From NCBI RefSeq assembly GCF_004340525.1, contig NZ_SLWX01000005.1:124001-188000 (forward strand): a stretch of 64,000 nucleotides of DNA, in the 5' to 3' direction. The DNA is from Chromatocurvus halotolerans (GTDB lineage Bacteria > Pseudomonadota > Gammaproteobacteria > Pseudomonadales > Halieaceae). Position numbers and translations under genes: made by a program. Of this stretch, positions 8,246 to 16,969 are shown in pieces. The notes beneath the pieces are model-generated. The model was not told the DNA's origin. It saw only the letters and a list, made by a program, of their open reading frames with translations, and searched no databases. How positions within the stretch are numbered: position 1 is the stretch's first letter; each line of letters starts with the position of its first letter.

Positions 8246-9649
8246 CTAACGGCCGGTGTCGCTCGCGGGCCACGCGCGCCGGTCAATGTCGAGATCGGCG
8301 AACTCATCCGGATCGAACACGGGGTCATGACCGGCAGCTACCTGCCGGTCATAGTCGCGCAGCAGGCGTATCCCGAGCCGGTACATGCATACCAGCCCGA
8401 ACAGGTTCACCAGTCCCAGCAGGCCCATCGTGAGGTCGGCAAAGCCGAACACCGTGCCCAGGTCCTGGGCCGAGCCCCAGAACACCAGTCCCAGGACCGC
8501 GAAGCGGTAGGGATTGATCAGCCAGGGATTGTTGTCGCTGAAGAAGCTCAGGCTGTTTTCACCCAGATAGTAGTTGTACATGATGGAGCTGAAGGCAAAC
8601 AGCGCGAGCGCCACGCTGACGAAACTGCCGCCCCAGTCGCCGAAATGGCTGGCCAGCGCTCCCTGGGTCAGGGCCACACCAGACACCGAGGTATCGCCGG
8701 GCTGGTACAGGTCGGACAGCAGAATGATCAGCGCCGTGCAGGTGCACATGATGAGTGTGTCGATAAAGACGCTGAAGGCCTGCACCATGCCCTGGTTTGC
8801 CGGGTGCGGCACGTGCGCCACCGCAGCGACGTTCGGCGCACTGCCAAGGCCGGCCTCGTTGCTGAACAGGCCGCGCTTCACGCCCTGCATGAGCGCCACA
8901 CCCAGACCGCCGCCAATCGCCGGCTCCAGTCCGAACGCGCTCTTGACGATCAGCAGCAGCGCGGCCGGCACCTCCGGCAGATTGAGCCCGATAACGGCAA
9001 TGGCCGCGAGCAGGTAACTGCCGGCCATCACGGGAACAATAACCTCGGAAACGACGGCAATGCGGCGTATGCCGCCGAAAATCGTAAAGCCGAGGAGAAC
9101 CACCATGGCGACACCGGTCACCCAGGTCGAGACGCCGAAAGACGCCTGCAGCGACGTGGCGACCACGTAGGACTGCAGGGCATTGAAGCCGAGACCGAAG
9201 GTGACCAGCAGGAGGATGGAATACACGATGGCCAGCCCGCGCTGGCGAATGCCGTGGGACAGGTAGTACGCGGGGCCACCGCGATAGCTGCCATCCGGCT
9301 CGTAGCGCTTGAACAGCTGCGCCAGGGAGCATTCGAAAAAGCTCGTGGCCATGCCCATGAGGCCGATCAGCCACATCCAGAAAATCGCGCCGGGGCCGCC
9401 AAGCGTTATCGCCACGGCGACACCGGCAATGTTGCCCGCGCCGACGCGACCGGCAACACTCACCACCAGGGCCTGAAACGAGCTGACATGGCCTTTTTCG
9501 TGGTGCATCGCACCGCCCAGCACCGAGAACATGCGCCCGAAATAGCGGAACTGCACAAAGCGGGAGCTGACGGTGAAGAGCAGGCCGACCGCGATAAGCA
9601 CGATCATCAGCACCTGCCCCCAGAGAAAATCATTGACTGCCGCCAGCAT
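8246..9649 (-). CDS. Sodium:alanine/amino-acid symporter, AgcS (DAACS) family
   Basis: This 467-residue polytopic inner-membrane carrier imports alanine or glycine with sodium. Family markers are the N-terminal helix MLAAVNDFLWGQ, the SSRFVQFRYFG loop, the conserved SVAGRVGAGNIAGVAVAITLGGPGAIFWMW segment (interrupted by no charged residue except Arg), and SNEAGLGSAPN, part of the substrate/cation site. About ten hydrophobic spans are visible. Substrate specificity (alanine versus glycine or glutamine) cannot be read from sequence. It lies 38 bases downstream of another sodium-coupled transporter gene on the same strand, so the pair may be cotranscribed. Confidence 0.92.
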   Translation of the reverse strand: MLAAVNDFLWGQVLMIVLIAVGLLFTVSSRFVQFRYFGRMFSVLGGAMHHEKGHVSSFQALVVSVAGRVGAGNIAGVAVAITLGGPGAIFWMWLIGLMGMATSFFECSLAQLFKRYEPDGSYRGGPAYYLSHGIRQRGLAIVYSILLLVTFGLGFNALQSYVVATSLQASFGVSTWVTGVAMVVLLGFTIFGGIRRIAVVSEVIVPVMAGSYLLAAIAVIGLNLPEVPAALLLIVKSAFGLEPAIGGGLGVALMQGVKRGLFSNEAGLGSAPNVAAVAHVPHPANQGMVQAFSVFIDTLIMCTCTALIILLSDLYQPGDTSVSGVALTQGALASHFGDWGGSFVSVALALFAFSSIMYNYYLGENSLSFFSDNNPWLINPYRFAVLGLVFWGSAQDLGTVFGFADLTMGLLGLVNLFGLVCMYRLGIRLLRDYDRQVAAGHDPVFDPDEFADLDIDRRAWPASDTGR

Positions 9650-9687
9650 CTGTCCGCCTCCCCTGCGCGTGGCCCCCTAAAGGCCCA

Positions 9688-11043
9688 CTAGCCCCTCACG
9701 CCCATGACAAAGATCACCAGCAACACCGGCGGTACCACAAAGCGGATAAGAAAATGCCACAGGCCGAAAGTGGCGGCAGACATCGCCGAGAGCTCATCCC
9801 GCGACTCTGGCTTGATCATCACCCAGCCCGCAAACACCGCAATCATCAATCCGCCCAGCGGCAACATGATCTGGTTGGAGAAGAAATCCATGCTGTCGTT
9901 GAAGTTGCGCCCGCCAATACGGAAACCGTCGAGGACGTTGTAGGAGAGAATGCTGACGACGCTGAGCACGGCGATGCTGCCCACCACCAGCAGGGCACTG
10001 CGATGCCGCGGCACGCCGTATTTTTCCTCGATCCAGGCGTTGACGCACTCGATCAGCCCCACCATCGAGGTGATGCCCGCCACCGCCAGCATGAGGAAGA
10101 ACAGGATGCTGAAGGCATAGCCACCGGGCATCTGGGCAAAGGCCACGGGCAGCGTCTGGAAGATCAGGCCGGCGCCCGCTGCGGGGTCGAGACCGTGCTT
10201 GAATACGGCGGGGAAGATCACCAGTCCGGCAAGCAGCGCGACCGCCGTATCCGCGATGACAATAATGATGACGGATTGCGCGATAGAGATGTTCTTCGGC
10301 AGGTAGGAGCCATAGGTCATCATGCCGCCCATGGCCACGCCGATGGAGAAAAATGCCTGGCCGACCGCGGCCAGCACCGTGGCAAAGCCGACCTTGCTGA
10401 AGTCCGGCGTGAACAGCCACTCCATGGCCCGGGCAAAGCCACCGGCGAAGTAATTGAAGATGGCCAGCACCACCAGCAGCAGGAACATCAACGGCATCAT
10501 GAAGGTAACGGCTCGCTCGATACCGTCTTTCACGCCCGCGTAGATAATGAGCCCGGTGATCGCCAGGCCGCTGAGGGTCCAGAACAGCATGCCGTAATTG
10601 CTCGCCAGCATGGCGCTGAACTCGAGTTCGGCCACCGTGGTATCCACACCGACAAAGCCCGTGGTGATGGCCTTGTACAGGTACCAGAGCACCCAGCCAA
10701 CAATCACCGAATAGACGATCTCGATGGTGAATGCTGCCGCCAGGCCCATGCCACCGACCCATTGCCACTGTCTCGAGCGACCACTGGCCTGCGCCACCCG
10801 CTCCATGGCAATGGGCGGCGCCGCATCCCCCCGGCGACCGACCATCAGCTCCGCGATGAGAATCGGCACGCCGATAACGAAGGCACAGACGAGATAGATA
10901 ACGACAAATGCCGCGCCTCCATTCTCGCCGGTGATATACGGAAATCGCCAGATGTTGCCAAGGCCGACGGCAAAACCGACCGAGGCCATGAGAAACGCAA
11001 AACGGGAAGACCAGTGGGCGTGGGCGCCGCCAGCTGCCGCCAT
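9688..11043 (-). CDS. Sodium-dependent transporter, NSS/SNF family
   Basis: This is a LeuT-type sodium symporter for amino acids or amines, with about eleven to twelve membrane spans. The first span contains the diagnostic FAVGLGNIWRFPYI unwound region that binds sodium and substrate, followed by GGAAFVVIYL and the PILIAELMVGRRG loop. The later GQAFFSIGVAMGGMMTYGSY matches span 6. I chose the ATG at 11043 because GGAG lies 8 bases upstream; a GTG three codons earlier has its purine run too close. Length is 451. Substrate unknown. It precedes the AgcS gene by 38 bases, a pairing that suggests sodium-driven amino-acid uptake. Confidence 0.92.
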   Translation of the reverse strand: MAAAGGAHAHWSSRFAFLMASVGFAVGLGNIWRFPYITGENGGAAFVVIYLVCAFVIGVPILIAELMVGRRGDAAPPIAMERVAQASGRSRQWQWVGGMGLAAAFTIEIVYSVIVGWVLWYLYKAITTGFVGVDTTVAELEFSAMLASNYGMLFWTLSGLAITGLIIYAGVKDGIERAVTFMMPLMFLLLVVLAIFNYFAGGFARAMEWLFTPDFSKVGFATVLAAVGQAFFSIGVAMGGMMTYGSYLPKNISIAQSVIIIVIADTAVALLAGLVIFPAVFKHGLDPAAGAGLIFQTLPVAFAQMPGGYAFSILFFLMLAVAGITSMVGLIECVNAWIEEKYGVPRHRSALLVVGSIAVLSVVSILSYNVLDGFRIGGRNFNDSMDFFSNQIMLPLGGLMIAVFAGWVMIKPESRDELSAMSAATFGLWHFLIRFVVPPVLLVIFVMGVRG

Positions 11044-11181
11044 ATTATTCACTCCGCAGAGGGTAATTATTAGCCGGTGAGTCTACACAAAAGGTTTCGG
11101 TACTGCAGCTGTTCTACTGCGGCCGAAAAAAATGCCGGCAGCGCTAAGGTCGGGCCGCGCGCAGACGCGGCAGCCGGAATC

Positions 11182-11361
11182 TCATACCTCGATCATGTCG
11201 AAGTCTTCTTTGCCGACACCGCAGTCGGGGCACAACCAGTCATCGGGAATCTCGTCCCAGCGGGTGCCCGGAGGTATGCCCTCGTCGGGCAGGCCAGCTG
11301 CCTCGTCGTAGATAAAGCCACATACGATGCACTCATACTTGCGAAAAGCGGGTTCAGACAT
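11182..11361 (-). CDS. Rubredoxin (59 aa) at the 3' end of the gsp operon
   Basis: The gene reads from ATG at 11361 to TGA at 11184-11182. Its product has both rubredoxin iron ligands in canonical spacing: CIVCGF (Cys11, Cys14) and CPDCGVGK (Cys44, Cys47), with the [15 protein letters not shown] and FDMIE signatures between and after them. It is a one-iron electron carrier of the cytoplasm, often a partner of alkane hydroxylases or of oxygen- and peroxide-reducing enzymes. The start lies 2 bases after the gspN stop, so it is probably cotranscribed with the type II secretion genes, to which it has no obvious link. It is too short to appear in routine ORF lists, but the motif match is unambiguous. 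Confidence 0.93.
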   Translation of the reverse strand: MSEPAFRKYECIVCGFIYDEAAGLPDEGIPPGTRWDEIPDDWLCPDCGVGKEDFDMIEV

Positions 11362-11363
11362 AG

Positions 11364-12158
11364 TTACTCGGTTCCTGGTTCGTGGGATGTCGGGTAAAGA
11401 TTTCCCTGCAGTTGCAGAAGAAAGCCATCAGTCTGCGGCGCCGCCACAAGTGACAGCGCGCGCTCAAGGGGTGGCGCGAGGGCTTCCTCACTGCTGAGGG
11501 TCAGGGCGAGGGCAAAACTGCCTTCCGCGCTCAGGGTGGCCTCGCCACCCGCGATAAGCGGCCCCTCAAGGGTAATCACCTCAGCCGTGGTGCCATCATC
11601 GCCGCTGCCATCGGGGCCGGCGCGGAATTCTACCGCGTAGCTGCCCAGAGAAAAACGGTTGTCGCCGTCGCGCCAGACGGCGTCGCGCCAGCTGACCTGG
11701 CCGCGCAGACGGGAAAGCCGACTGTTGTCGATGAGGATGTCGGACAGCAGCCCACTGAAGCGACCGCTCACAGTCACCGGCAGCAGACCACGCAGGACAT
11801 CGGCATCCATGGTGAACTCGACATCAGACAGCACCAGCGACTGCCCACCCGGCCAGCGGACGTCGCCCTGCAGTTCCTGCCGGCCCCACTGACTCTGCCA
11901 GTGCGCTGTCGGCGACAGACGCAGCAGCGATCCCGGGGCAATACGCCAGCGCACGCTGCCCAGCTGCATCGGGCCCGCGGGCGTGGCGATGGCCAGACTC
12001 GCCGCGCGGCCATGCCAGAGTGTGCCGCTGTAGCCGGTGGCGCTGAGCTGGGAGGCGGGGACCAGCCATGCCAGCAGTCGTGCCGGCGCCATGGCAATGG
12101 CGAACAGCGATGCCACGAGCAGGAGACTGAGCGCCAACAGCAGCCAGAGACGCCGCAT
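11364..12158 (-). CDS. gspN: Type II secretion system protein N
   Basis: GspN is a bitopic inner-membrane protein of the type II secretion machine that is not present in all systems. The 264-residue product has an N-terminal membrane anchor (about 4-28) and a periplasmic domain with the GspN pattern [16 protein letters not shown] followed by [14 protein letters not shown]. The start is either ATG at 12158 or the GTG one codon before; both overlap the gspM stop, which indicates coupling. It is the last gsp gene and is followed after 2 bases by rubredoxin. Confidence 0.88.
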   Translation of the reverse strand: MRRLWLLLALSLLLVASLFAIAMAPARLLAWLVPASQLSATGYSGTLWHGRAASLAIATPAGPMQLGSVRWRIAPGSLLRLSPTAHWQSQWGRQELQGDVRWPGGQSLVLSDVEFTMDADVLRGLLPVTVSGRFSGLLSDILIDNSRLSRLRGQVSWRDAVWRDGDNRFSLGSYAVEFRAGPDGSGDDGTTAEVITLEGPLIAGGEATLSAEGSFALALTLSSEEALAPPLERALSLVAAPQTDGFLLQLQGNLYPTSHEPGTE

Positions 12159-12634
12159 CACCCGCCCCCGGCAACGCGCACGGTCGCGTTCACCCGACCC
12201 GGCGTGCCGGACTCGCTCAGCGACAGCTCCGTAACCAGCGCGCCCTCGCCCGACTCCAGCTGATACAGCCAGCGCATCAGCGCGTCGAAGGCGGCAGCCT
12301 CGAAACGCACCTGCACCTCGCCCCGGCTGTTCGGCTGCAGGCGCGTGACCGTAAGGCCCTGCTCGAGGCTGGACTGATTGACCAGCGCGGTGATGCTGCG
12401 GCCCTGCGCGGGGCTGTCCCCGGACTCCCGGCGCTGGGCGATTTCCGAGACCATGGCGCTGACCCGCTGCAGTGATTCGGCGCTTGCCAGGTTGCGCCGG
12501 ACCATCTCATCGCGCGCCGCAGCGACCGGCGACCAGATGAGGTGGTAGGCAACAAAGACCGCCAGCGCCGCGGCCAGGGCGAGAAGGCTCACCTGCTCGC
12601 GTCCGGTAAAGCGGGAAAACCACTGCCTGATCAC
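12158..12634 (-). CDS. gspM: Type II secretion system protein M
   Basis: GspM is an inner-membrane assembly-platform protein that binds GspL. The 158-residue protein has a short cytoplasmic N-terminus (FTGREQVSLLALAA), one membrane span at about 14-33, and a periplasmic ferredoxin-like domain ending in the VTELSLSESGTPGRVNATVR strand. The REQ motif before the span is typical of the family. It overlaps gspL by 4 bases at its start and gspN at its end. Confidence 0.9.
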   Translation of the reverse strand: MIRQWFSRFTGREQVSLLALAAALAVFVAYHLIWSPVAAARDEMVRRNLASAESLQRVSAMVSEIAQRRESGDSPAQGRSITALVNQSSLEQGLTVTRLQPNSRGEVQVRFEAAAFDALMRWLYQLESGEGALVTELSLSESGTPGRVNATVRVAGGG

Positions 12635-13836
12635 GACGCTCCCCCCACGCGCAGCCGCGCACGCACGCCATCGCCCGCCGCGCTGCTGTTTTCCAGCACC
12701 GCCTCCAGGCCCGCCTCGGACAGCGCTTCACGGATGCGCTCTACCGTGCCGTAGTCAGGCGCCGTGATACCCAGTCGCATGTCACCGCCACGCTGGTTGT
12801 AATTGATGGAGGCGACCCGGGTGCCCGCCTGTGAGGTGATGGCTGCGCCGACGATTTCCAGCAGACGGGTGAAACCGGTCGCCTGCGCCGATCCGGTGAG
12901 TGCGTCCAGCTGGCGTCGAAGCTGGGTTTCCGGATCGACCAGCGCCCCCCGCGGATTGACTTCCCGGTAGCGCTCCTCGATCGCCGCGCGCAGCAGGCGA
13001 TTGTCCTCACTGAGTCGCAGATAGTCGCTCCAGGTGGCGGCAAGCTGCAGCAGCAGCGCTGCCGCCACCGCGGCAGCCGGCCAGCGCCACTGCCGCGCCC
13101 AGCGCTCCAGGGGCAGACGCGGTGCATAGGCGCCCTGCAGCAGCGACGGCGGCAGTCTGCTGCTGTCGTAAAGCCACAGCGCTGCGGCAAAGCCACCGCT
13201 GCGCCACTGCGCGCTGCCGGCGAGATCCGTCGGCAGAAGGGCCAGCTCGGCGACGCGGTCGTGCCCGTAGACCACGATCACCTCGGGGACGCCATCACGT
13301 GCCAGCAGCGACGCCAGCAGCGCCGGCAGCAGGGCGGTTTCCGCCGCCGTACCACTCGCCTCGCCCGTGCGCAGCACGGCGCGGTCACCATCAAACGCCA
13401 GGCACCACTCGCCGCTGCGCCAGGGCAGCAGCAGCGGTTCCGGCACCCAGCTCTCAATGCGCGGGAGCCCGGCCAGTTCCTCGTGCCAGCGCTGCATGCA
13501 CACGTGCGAACAGAGCATGGCGGTGACCTGCTCCGGGCCGCGCATGACGTGCGCCACGTGCACGCCCTCAATATCTTCCGCCACGTCTTCCTCGATCAGG
13601 AAGGGCAGCGCGCGATCCAGATGCTTCTTCTCCTCCGGCGACACCCGCAGCGACAGCAGCCTGACCTGCTCCCCCGGGGCGGCGAATACCACCCGCCCGC
13701 GCCGGGCAGTGAGCGCGGCACGCAGCGTCTCGCGAACCGCGGGATCCGCGAGCGATCGCGGTGTCGCGTCATCGCCGGCGCTGATCCAGCGCAGTTCTTT
13801 GCCGCTGTAGCGCAGCACATTCAGGTTTTCATTCAT
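12631..13836 (-). CDS. gspL: Type II secretion system protein L
   Basis: GspL couples the cytoplasmic ATPase GspE to the inner-membrane platform. The N-terminal actin-like cytoplasmic domain includes VLRYSGKELRWIS and the EKKHLDRALPFLIEEDVAEDIE segment, which contacts GspE. One membrane span follows (about 240-262, in WPAAAVAAALLLQLAA), then a periplasmic domain that pairs with GspM. I chose the ATG at 13836 (MNENLNVLRY); the frame is open upstream to 13908, but that part is Arg-rich and unlike the family. That leaves 72 bases to the gspK stop, the longest gap inside the operon. Length is 401. Confidence 0.9.
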   Translation of the reverse strand: MNENLNVLRYSGKELRWISAGDDATPRSLADPAVRETLRAALTARRGRVVFAAPGEQVRLLSLRVSPEEKKHLDRALPFLIEEDVAEDIEGVHVAHVMRGPEQVTAMLCSHVCMQRWHEELAGLPRIESWVPEPLLLPWRSGEWCLAFDGDRAVLRTGEASGTAAETALLPALLASLLARDGVPEVIVVYGHDRVAELALLPTDLAGSAQWRSGGFAAALWLYDSSRLPPSLLQGAYAPRLPLERWARQWRWPAAAVAAALLLQLAATWSDYLRLSEDNRLLRAAIEERYREVNPRGALVDPETQLRRQLDALTGSAQATGFTRLLEIVGAAITSQAGTRVASINYNQRGGDMRLGITAPDYGTVERIREALSEAGLEAVLENSSAAGDGVRARLRVGGAS

Positions 13837-13908
13837 GCGGTGGGTGGTTTCCCGACGGGTTGTTGTTGGCTGACGCCGCGCAATGCGTGCGCGCTGTGAG
13901 CGACGCAA

Positions 13909-14928
13909 TCACAGGCTGCCGCTGGCCCGGACAAGCGTTGTTACCTGACGGTTGTCGCGATGCAGGATACTGTACAAGCGCTGCTCGCGACCGGCAATCT
14001 CGACCCGCGCCGAGAGCAGGAACCAGCTCGATGACTCACCGAGCAGGCCCGCGAGCCCGGCGCTGTCGGCGGCTGCCAGCGCCGGCATTGCCAGCAGATC
14101 CTCGACACTGGAAAAACCGATGTCCGCCCGCTCCTGTGCCAGGCCCTGTGCCGTGCCCGGCGCGAGCGGCTGCAGGCCGTCGTCACTGCCGAGCGCCTGC
14201 AGCAGGGTCACCGGCATGGTGTGGATATTCATCAGGGCCGGTATCTGGGGCCATACCGCAACCAGGGGCCGCAGGCGCTCGAACAGGTCCGGCGTGACGT
14301 GGGCGATGGCGCGCAGCTCGCTGACGCTGGCCAGCGGCCGGTTGGCCGCACGGTAGGCCGGCGACTGCACGGCATAGTAATCATCCTCGGCGCCGTTCAT
14401 GCGCGGCTCGCGGTCGGCATCCAGCCAGTCGCCAATGGCGTCGGTGATACGCATGGCTTCGGCCAGATCTACCTCCAGCGCGACCAGCAACCTGAGGAAA
14501 AATCGCTGCTCTGCGGTGTACTCCGGCTGTCCGCCGCTGGTGTCAGCAGGGCCCTGCCCCGCGAGCAGGTTCAGATTGAAACGTCCCTGCAGATCTTCCA
14601 GCTCGCCCATCAGCCAGCCGCCCTCGTCCAGGGCGTAGGGCGCTGTCGGCTGCGCCCAGATCTCGCGCAGATCGTCCCTGGGGCTCTCCCGCTGCAGGTC
14701 GGTATCGTGATCCAGCCTGAGCGCCATGGCCGCGAGCGCCTCGGCGCCGAGCAGGTAAGCATGTGCCTGCTCGCCCAGCAGCACATTGGCGCCGCGCTGG
14801 TAGAACAGATCGAACTCTCGCTGCATCGCCACCAGCAGGGTCGCACACAGGGCGAACACCAGCAGTGCGACAACCAGCGCCACGCCGCCCTGACGACGCG
14901 GTGACGGCTCAGTGCGGAGGCAGCGCAT
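13909..14928 (-). CDS. gspK: Type II secretion minor pseudopilin K
   Basis: GspK caps the pseudopilus tip together with GspI and GspJ. The leader MRCLRTEPSPRRQG ends in the Gly required by prepilin peptidase, followed by the hydrophobic helix GVALVVALLVFALCATLL. Like other GspK proteins it lacks the Glu at position 5 of the mature chain. The 339-residue length and the large inserted helical domain are typical. The start overlaps the gspJ end by 20 bases, and the leader should be cut by PilD encoded at about 45.3 kb. Confidence 0.92.
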   Translation of the reverse strand: MRCLRTEPSPRRQGGVALVVALLVFALCATLLVAMQREFDLFYQRGANVLLGEQAHAYLLGAEALAAMALRLDHDTDLQRESPRDDLREIWAQPTAPYALDEGGWLMGELEDLQGRFNLNLLAGQGPADTSGGQPEYTAEQRFFLRLLVALEVDLAEAMRITDAIGDWLDADREPRMNGAEDDYYAVQSPAYRAANRPLASVSELRAIAHVTPDLFERLRPLVAVWPQIPALMNIHTMPVTLLQALGSDDGLQPLAPGTAQGLAQERADIGFSSVEDLLAMPALAAADSAGLAGLLGESSSWFLLSARVEIAGREQRLYSILHRDNRQVTTLVRASGSL

Positions 14929-15559
14929 ACAGTCGCGTCAGCAGCCCGACATCCGCCAGCTCCAGGCGCAGTTCCAGTGCTGCCGGGGGCGCCATCGCCA
15001 GGCCCGGCTGACTCACATCCTCTATCCAGGACGTCTCCCAGTCCCGCGTGTCGACCTGGGTTGCATTGCCCGCCCGCAGTGAGTCGATATCCCTGAGGAA
15101 GCGCAGCTCGACTCCCTCGACATTCTCGAGCAGGAGGACCCGCGCTGGCTGCACGCCGCCCGCGCGATCGAGAACCGGATAGCGCAATCGCCACAGCGAA
15201 GCGTCCTCGAAAACGTAGGCAACCCGCTCCAGCGTGCTGCGCGCCTGACCGGCGCTGTTGTGCCAGCCGGCCCGGGTCAGGGTCAGCGGAAAGCGCGCCA
15301 GTCGGCCGCCGCTCAGGCCAGGCTGTTCCTGGCCGAACTCGTCGCGCACGCCGCGGTCGATGAACTGGCGGATATCCCGCGACATCAGCGCCAGCGCGCG
15401 GTTGATGGCGGCGGTGCGCTCGGCCACCTCGCGGGTGCGCTCCACCCCGGAAATCACCGCGGAAACCCCGGCGTAGGCCGCCGCGGCCACAAAGGCCGTG
15501 ACCGCCAGGGCGACCAGCACCTCGACCAGGGTGAAGCCCCTGTGGCGAGCCCTAGGCAC
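14909..15559 (-). CDS. gspJ: Type II secretion minor pseudopilin J
   Basis: GspJ is a minor pseudopilin of the tip complex. I chose GTG at 15559, which gives the short leader MPRARHRG followed by the processed sequence FTLVEVLVALAV with the conserved Glu5. The frame is open to 15604, but the longer form would have an unusually long leader that overlaps gspI further. With the GTG start the overlap with gspI is 8 bases. Length is 216. The C-terminal part (LRLELADVGLLTRLYALPP) ends the globular domain. Confidence 0.88.
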   Translation of the reverse strand: MPRARHRGFTLVEVLVALAVTAFVAAAAYAGVSAVISGVERTREVAERTAAINRALALMSRDIRQFIDRGVRDEFGQEQPGLSGGRLARFPLTLTRAGWHNSAGQARSTLERVAYVFEDASLWRLRYPVLDRAGGVQPARVLLLENVEGVELRFLRDIDSLRAGNATQVDTRDWETSWIEDVSQPGLAMAPPAALELRLELADVGLLTRLYALPPH

Positions 15560-15965
15560 CGGGCGCGACCATATTGTCGGAGAAATCCGCAGACAGGTAG
15601 GCAACCCGGGAAATCAGCGCGGCCTCCGGCTGTCCCTCGCGCAGGCCGACCCGGACTTCAATGCGAAAGAACTGCGGCACCTGGGTCTGTTCGCTCTCGA
15701 GCCACCAGAACCACTCCCGACCCGCCATGTCCGCTGTACCGGTCTCGCTGCCCTGAAGCAGCTGCCGACGCGAGGCGGCGAGCAGACGCACTTCGGCCAG
15801 CTTGTTACCGGCGACCAGGCTGGCCATCGATTTGTCGCGCAGATGGCCGGTGCCATCGATGTGCTGGTCGAGGGTGAACAGGAGGGCGGGCACCGACAGC
15901 GCCACAATGGCGAGGGCAACCATGACCTCGACCAGCGTGAAGCCGCACGACCGCCTACTGATCAT
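15552..15965 (-). CDS. gspI: Type II secretion minor pseudopilin I
   Basis: GspI begins MISRRSCG followed by FTLVEVMVALAIVALSVPA, a perfect prepilin leader and helix with Glu5. The start at 15965 overlaps the gspH stop by 11 bases; the open frame continues upstream to 16148, but that segment runs over gspH and lacks pilin features. The 137-residue product has the expected globular part (NKLAEVRLLAA, WFWWLESEQTQVPQFFRIEV). It forms the tip trimer with GspJ and GspK. Confidence 0.9.
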   Translation of the reverse strand: MISRRSCGFTLVEVMVALAIVALSVPALLFTLDQHIDGTGHLRDKSMASLVAGNKLAEVRLLAASRRQLLQGSETGTADMAGREWFWWLESEQTQVPQFFRIEVRVGLREGQPEAALISRVAYLSADFSDNMVAPGA

Positions 15966-16512
15966 CCAGGGGCCCCTCCGCGTTCTCGAGCGTGAAGCGC
16001 CCGAGGAGGTCCCAGCGCAGCCGCCAGAGTACGGCACCGGTCTCGCGGTCACGCAGGGTGAGCTCACCGGGCGCTGTCTCGCCGCTGGCATAGAACACCA
16101 CCGGCGGTGCATCCGGTTCAGCCTGGTTACCCACAAGGGCAACGTCACGGCCCTCGAGCATCAGTTCGGGCATCACGCCCTCGCCCAGACTGCGCGCTTC
16201 CCACACATCCCGCGCGGTTTCGGGGCGCCGCCAGCCGTCGGGCCAGCGCTCCAGCCACTGTGTGCGCCAGCTGTCGGACGCCGCATCGCGCACCAGGCGC
16301 ATGCCATAATCCCGGCCGCTGAACTGGGCCTCATCCAGTGCGTAACCCGCCACGCCCATGATGCCGCGAACCGCACTCTCGATGTCCCGGTCGCGGCTGC
16401 CCAAATTCAGTCCCAGCGTGGCGAGTGAGGTCATGAGCACCACCACAAAAAGCACCACGAGCAGCTCGACCAGGCTGAATGCACGGCTGTATCCCGGCAC
16501 CACGTGGCCCAC
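15955..16512 (-). CDS. gspH: Type II secretion minor pseudopilin H with Ala at the cleavage site
   Basis: GspH joins the tip complex to the GspG shaft. The start is GTG at 16512, supported by GGAGGAG 6 bases upstream. The N-terminus MGHVVPGYSRA runs into FSLVELLVVLFVVVLMTSLA, with Glu5 present. The residue before the cleavage point is Ala (codon GCA) where prepilins nearly always have Gly, while GspG, I, J and K of the same operon all have Gly. The 185-residue length and the C-terminal beta-rich domain fit GspH. It starts 3 bases after the gspG stop. Confidence 0.9.
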   Translation of the reverse strand: MGHVVPGYSRAFSLVELLVVLFVVVLMTSLATLGLNLGSRDRDIESAVRGIMGVAGYALDEAQFSGRDYGMRLVRDAASDSWRTQWLERWPDGWRRPETARDVWEARSLGEGVMPELMLEGRDVALVGNQAEPDAPPVVFYASGETAPGELTLRDRETGAVLWRLRWDLLGRFTLENAEGPLDDQ

Positions 16513-16515
16513 GGC

Positions 16516-16965
16516 TCACTCCTCCGTCGCCCAGTTGCCGATATCCGCATTCTGGTCTTCACCGCCGGAGAGGCCATCGGCACCCAGCGTGTAGATATCC
16601 ACCTCGCCGTGCTCCCCGGGACTCAGGTACAGGTAGGGACGACCCCAGGGATCCCGCGGCACCTCCGCCAGGTAACCCCCCTGCTTGAAGTTGCGCGGCT
16701 CCGGCGCCAGCGTGCTGCGCTCCACCAGCGCCGCCAGACCCTGCTCCGTGGTCGGGTAGGTATAGTTGTCCAGACGGTAGATCTTGAGTGCGGTCTCGAT
16801 GGCCTTGAAGTCTGCCTGCACTTTCTGCACCCGGGCATCGTCCGCGCGGTTGAGCACGGTGGGCGCCACAACGCTGATCAGCAGACCCATGATGACCAGC
16901 ACCACCAGGATTTCGACCAGCGAGAAACCGTCGCTGCGACGCGGTGTGACAAATCGCTTTTGCAT
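16516..16965 (-). CDS. gspG: Type II secretion major pseudopilin G
   Basis: GspG forms the pseudopilus shaft that pushes substrates through the GspD secretin. The leader MQKRFVTPRRSDG precedes FSLVEILVVLVIMGLLISVV with Glu5. The later KIYRLDNYTYPTTEQGLAAL and DPWGRPYLYLSPGEHGEVDIYTLGADG blocks (the last being the calcium-binding loop) are hallmarks of GspG. Length is 149. It lies 4 bases after gspF and is the major product of the operon in other bacteria. Confidence 0.96.
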   Translation of the reverse strand: MQKRFVTPRRSDGFSLVEILVVLVIMGLLISVVAPTVLNRADDARVQKVQADFKAIETALKIYRLDNYTYPTTEQGLAALVERSTLAPEPRNFKQGGYLAEVPRDPWGRPYLYLSPGEHGEVDIYTLGADGLSGGEDQNADIGNWATEE

Positions 16966-16969
16966 GTTG

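Noticed and set aside
8327-11073. Long plus-strand frames opposite the two transporter genes (454 and 439 residues)
   Set aside because: Both mirror real minus-strand transporter genes with clear motifs; the translations are His/Gln/Asp-rich and have no domain pattern.
11126-11175. Possible terminator after rubredoxin (GC-rich inverted repeats and seven T on the minus strand)
   Set aside because: The best stem (GCCGCG with CGCGGC) is about 25 bases from the T run, and the stem next to the T run needs a large loop, so the structure is not convincing.
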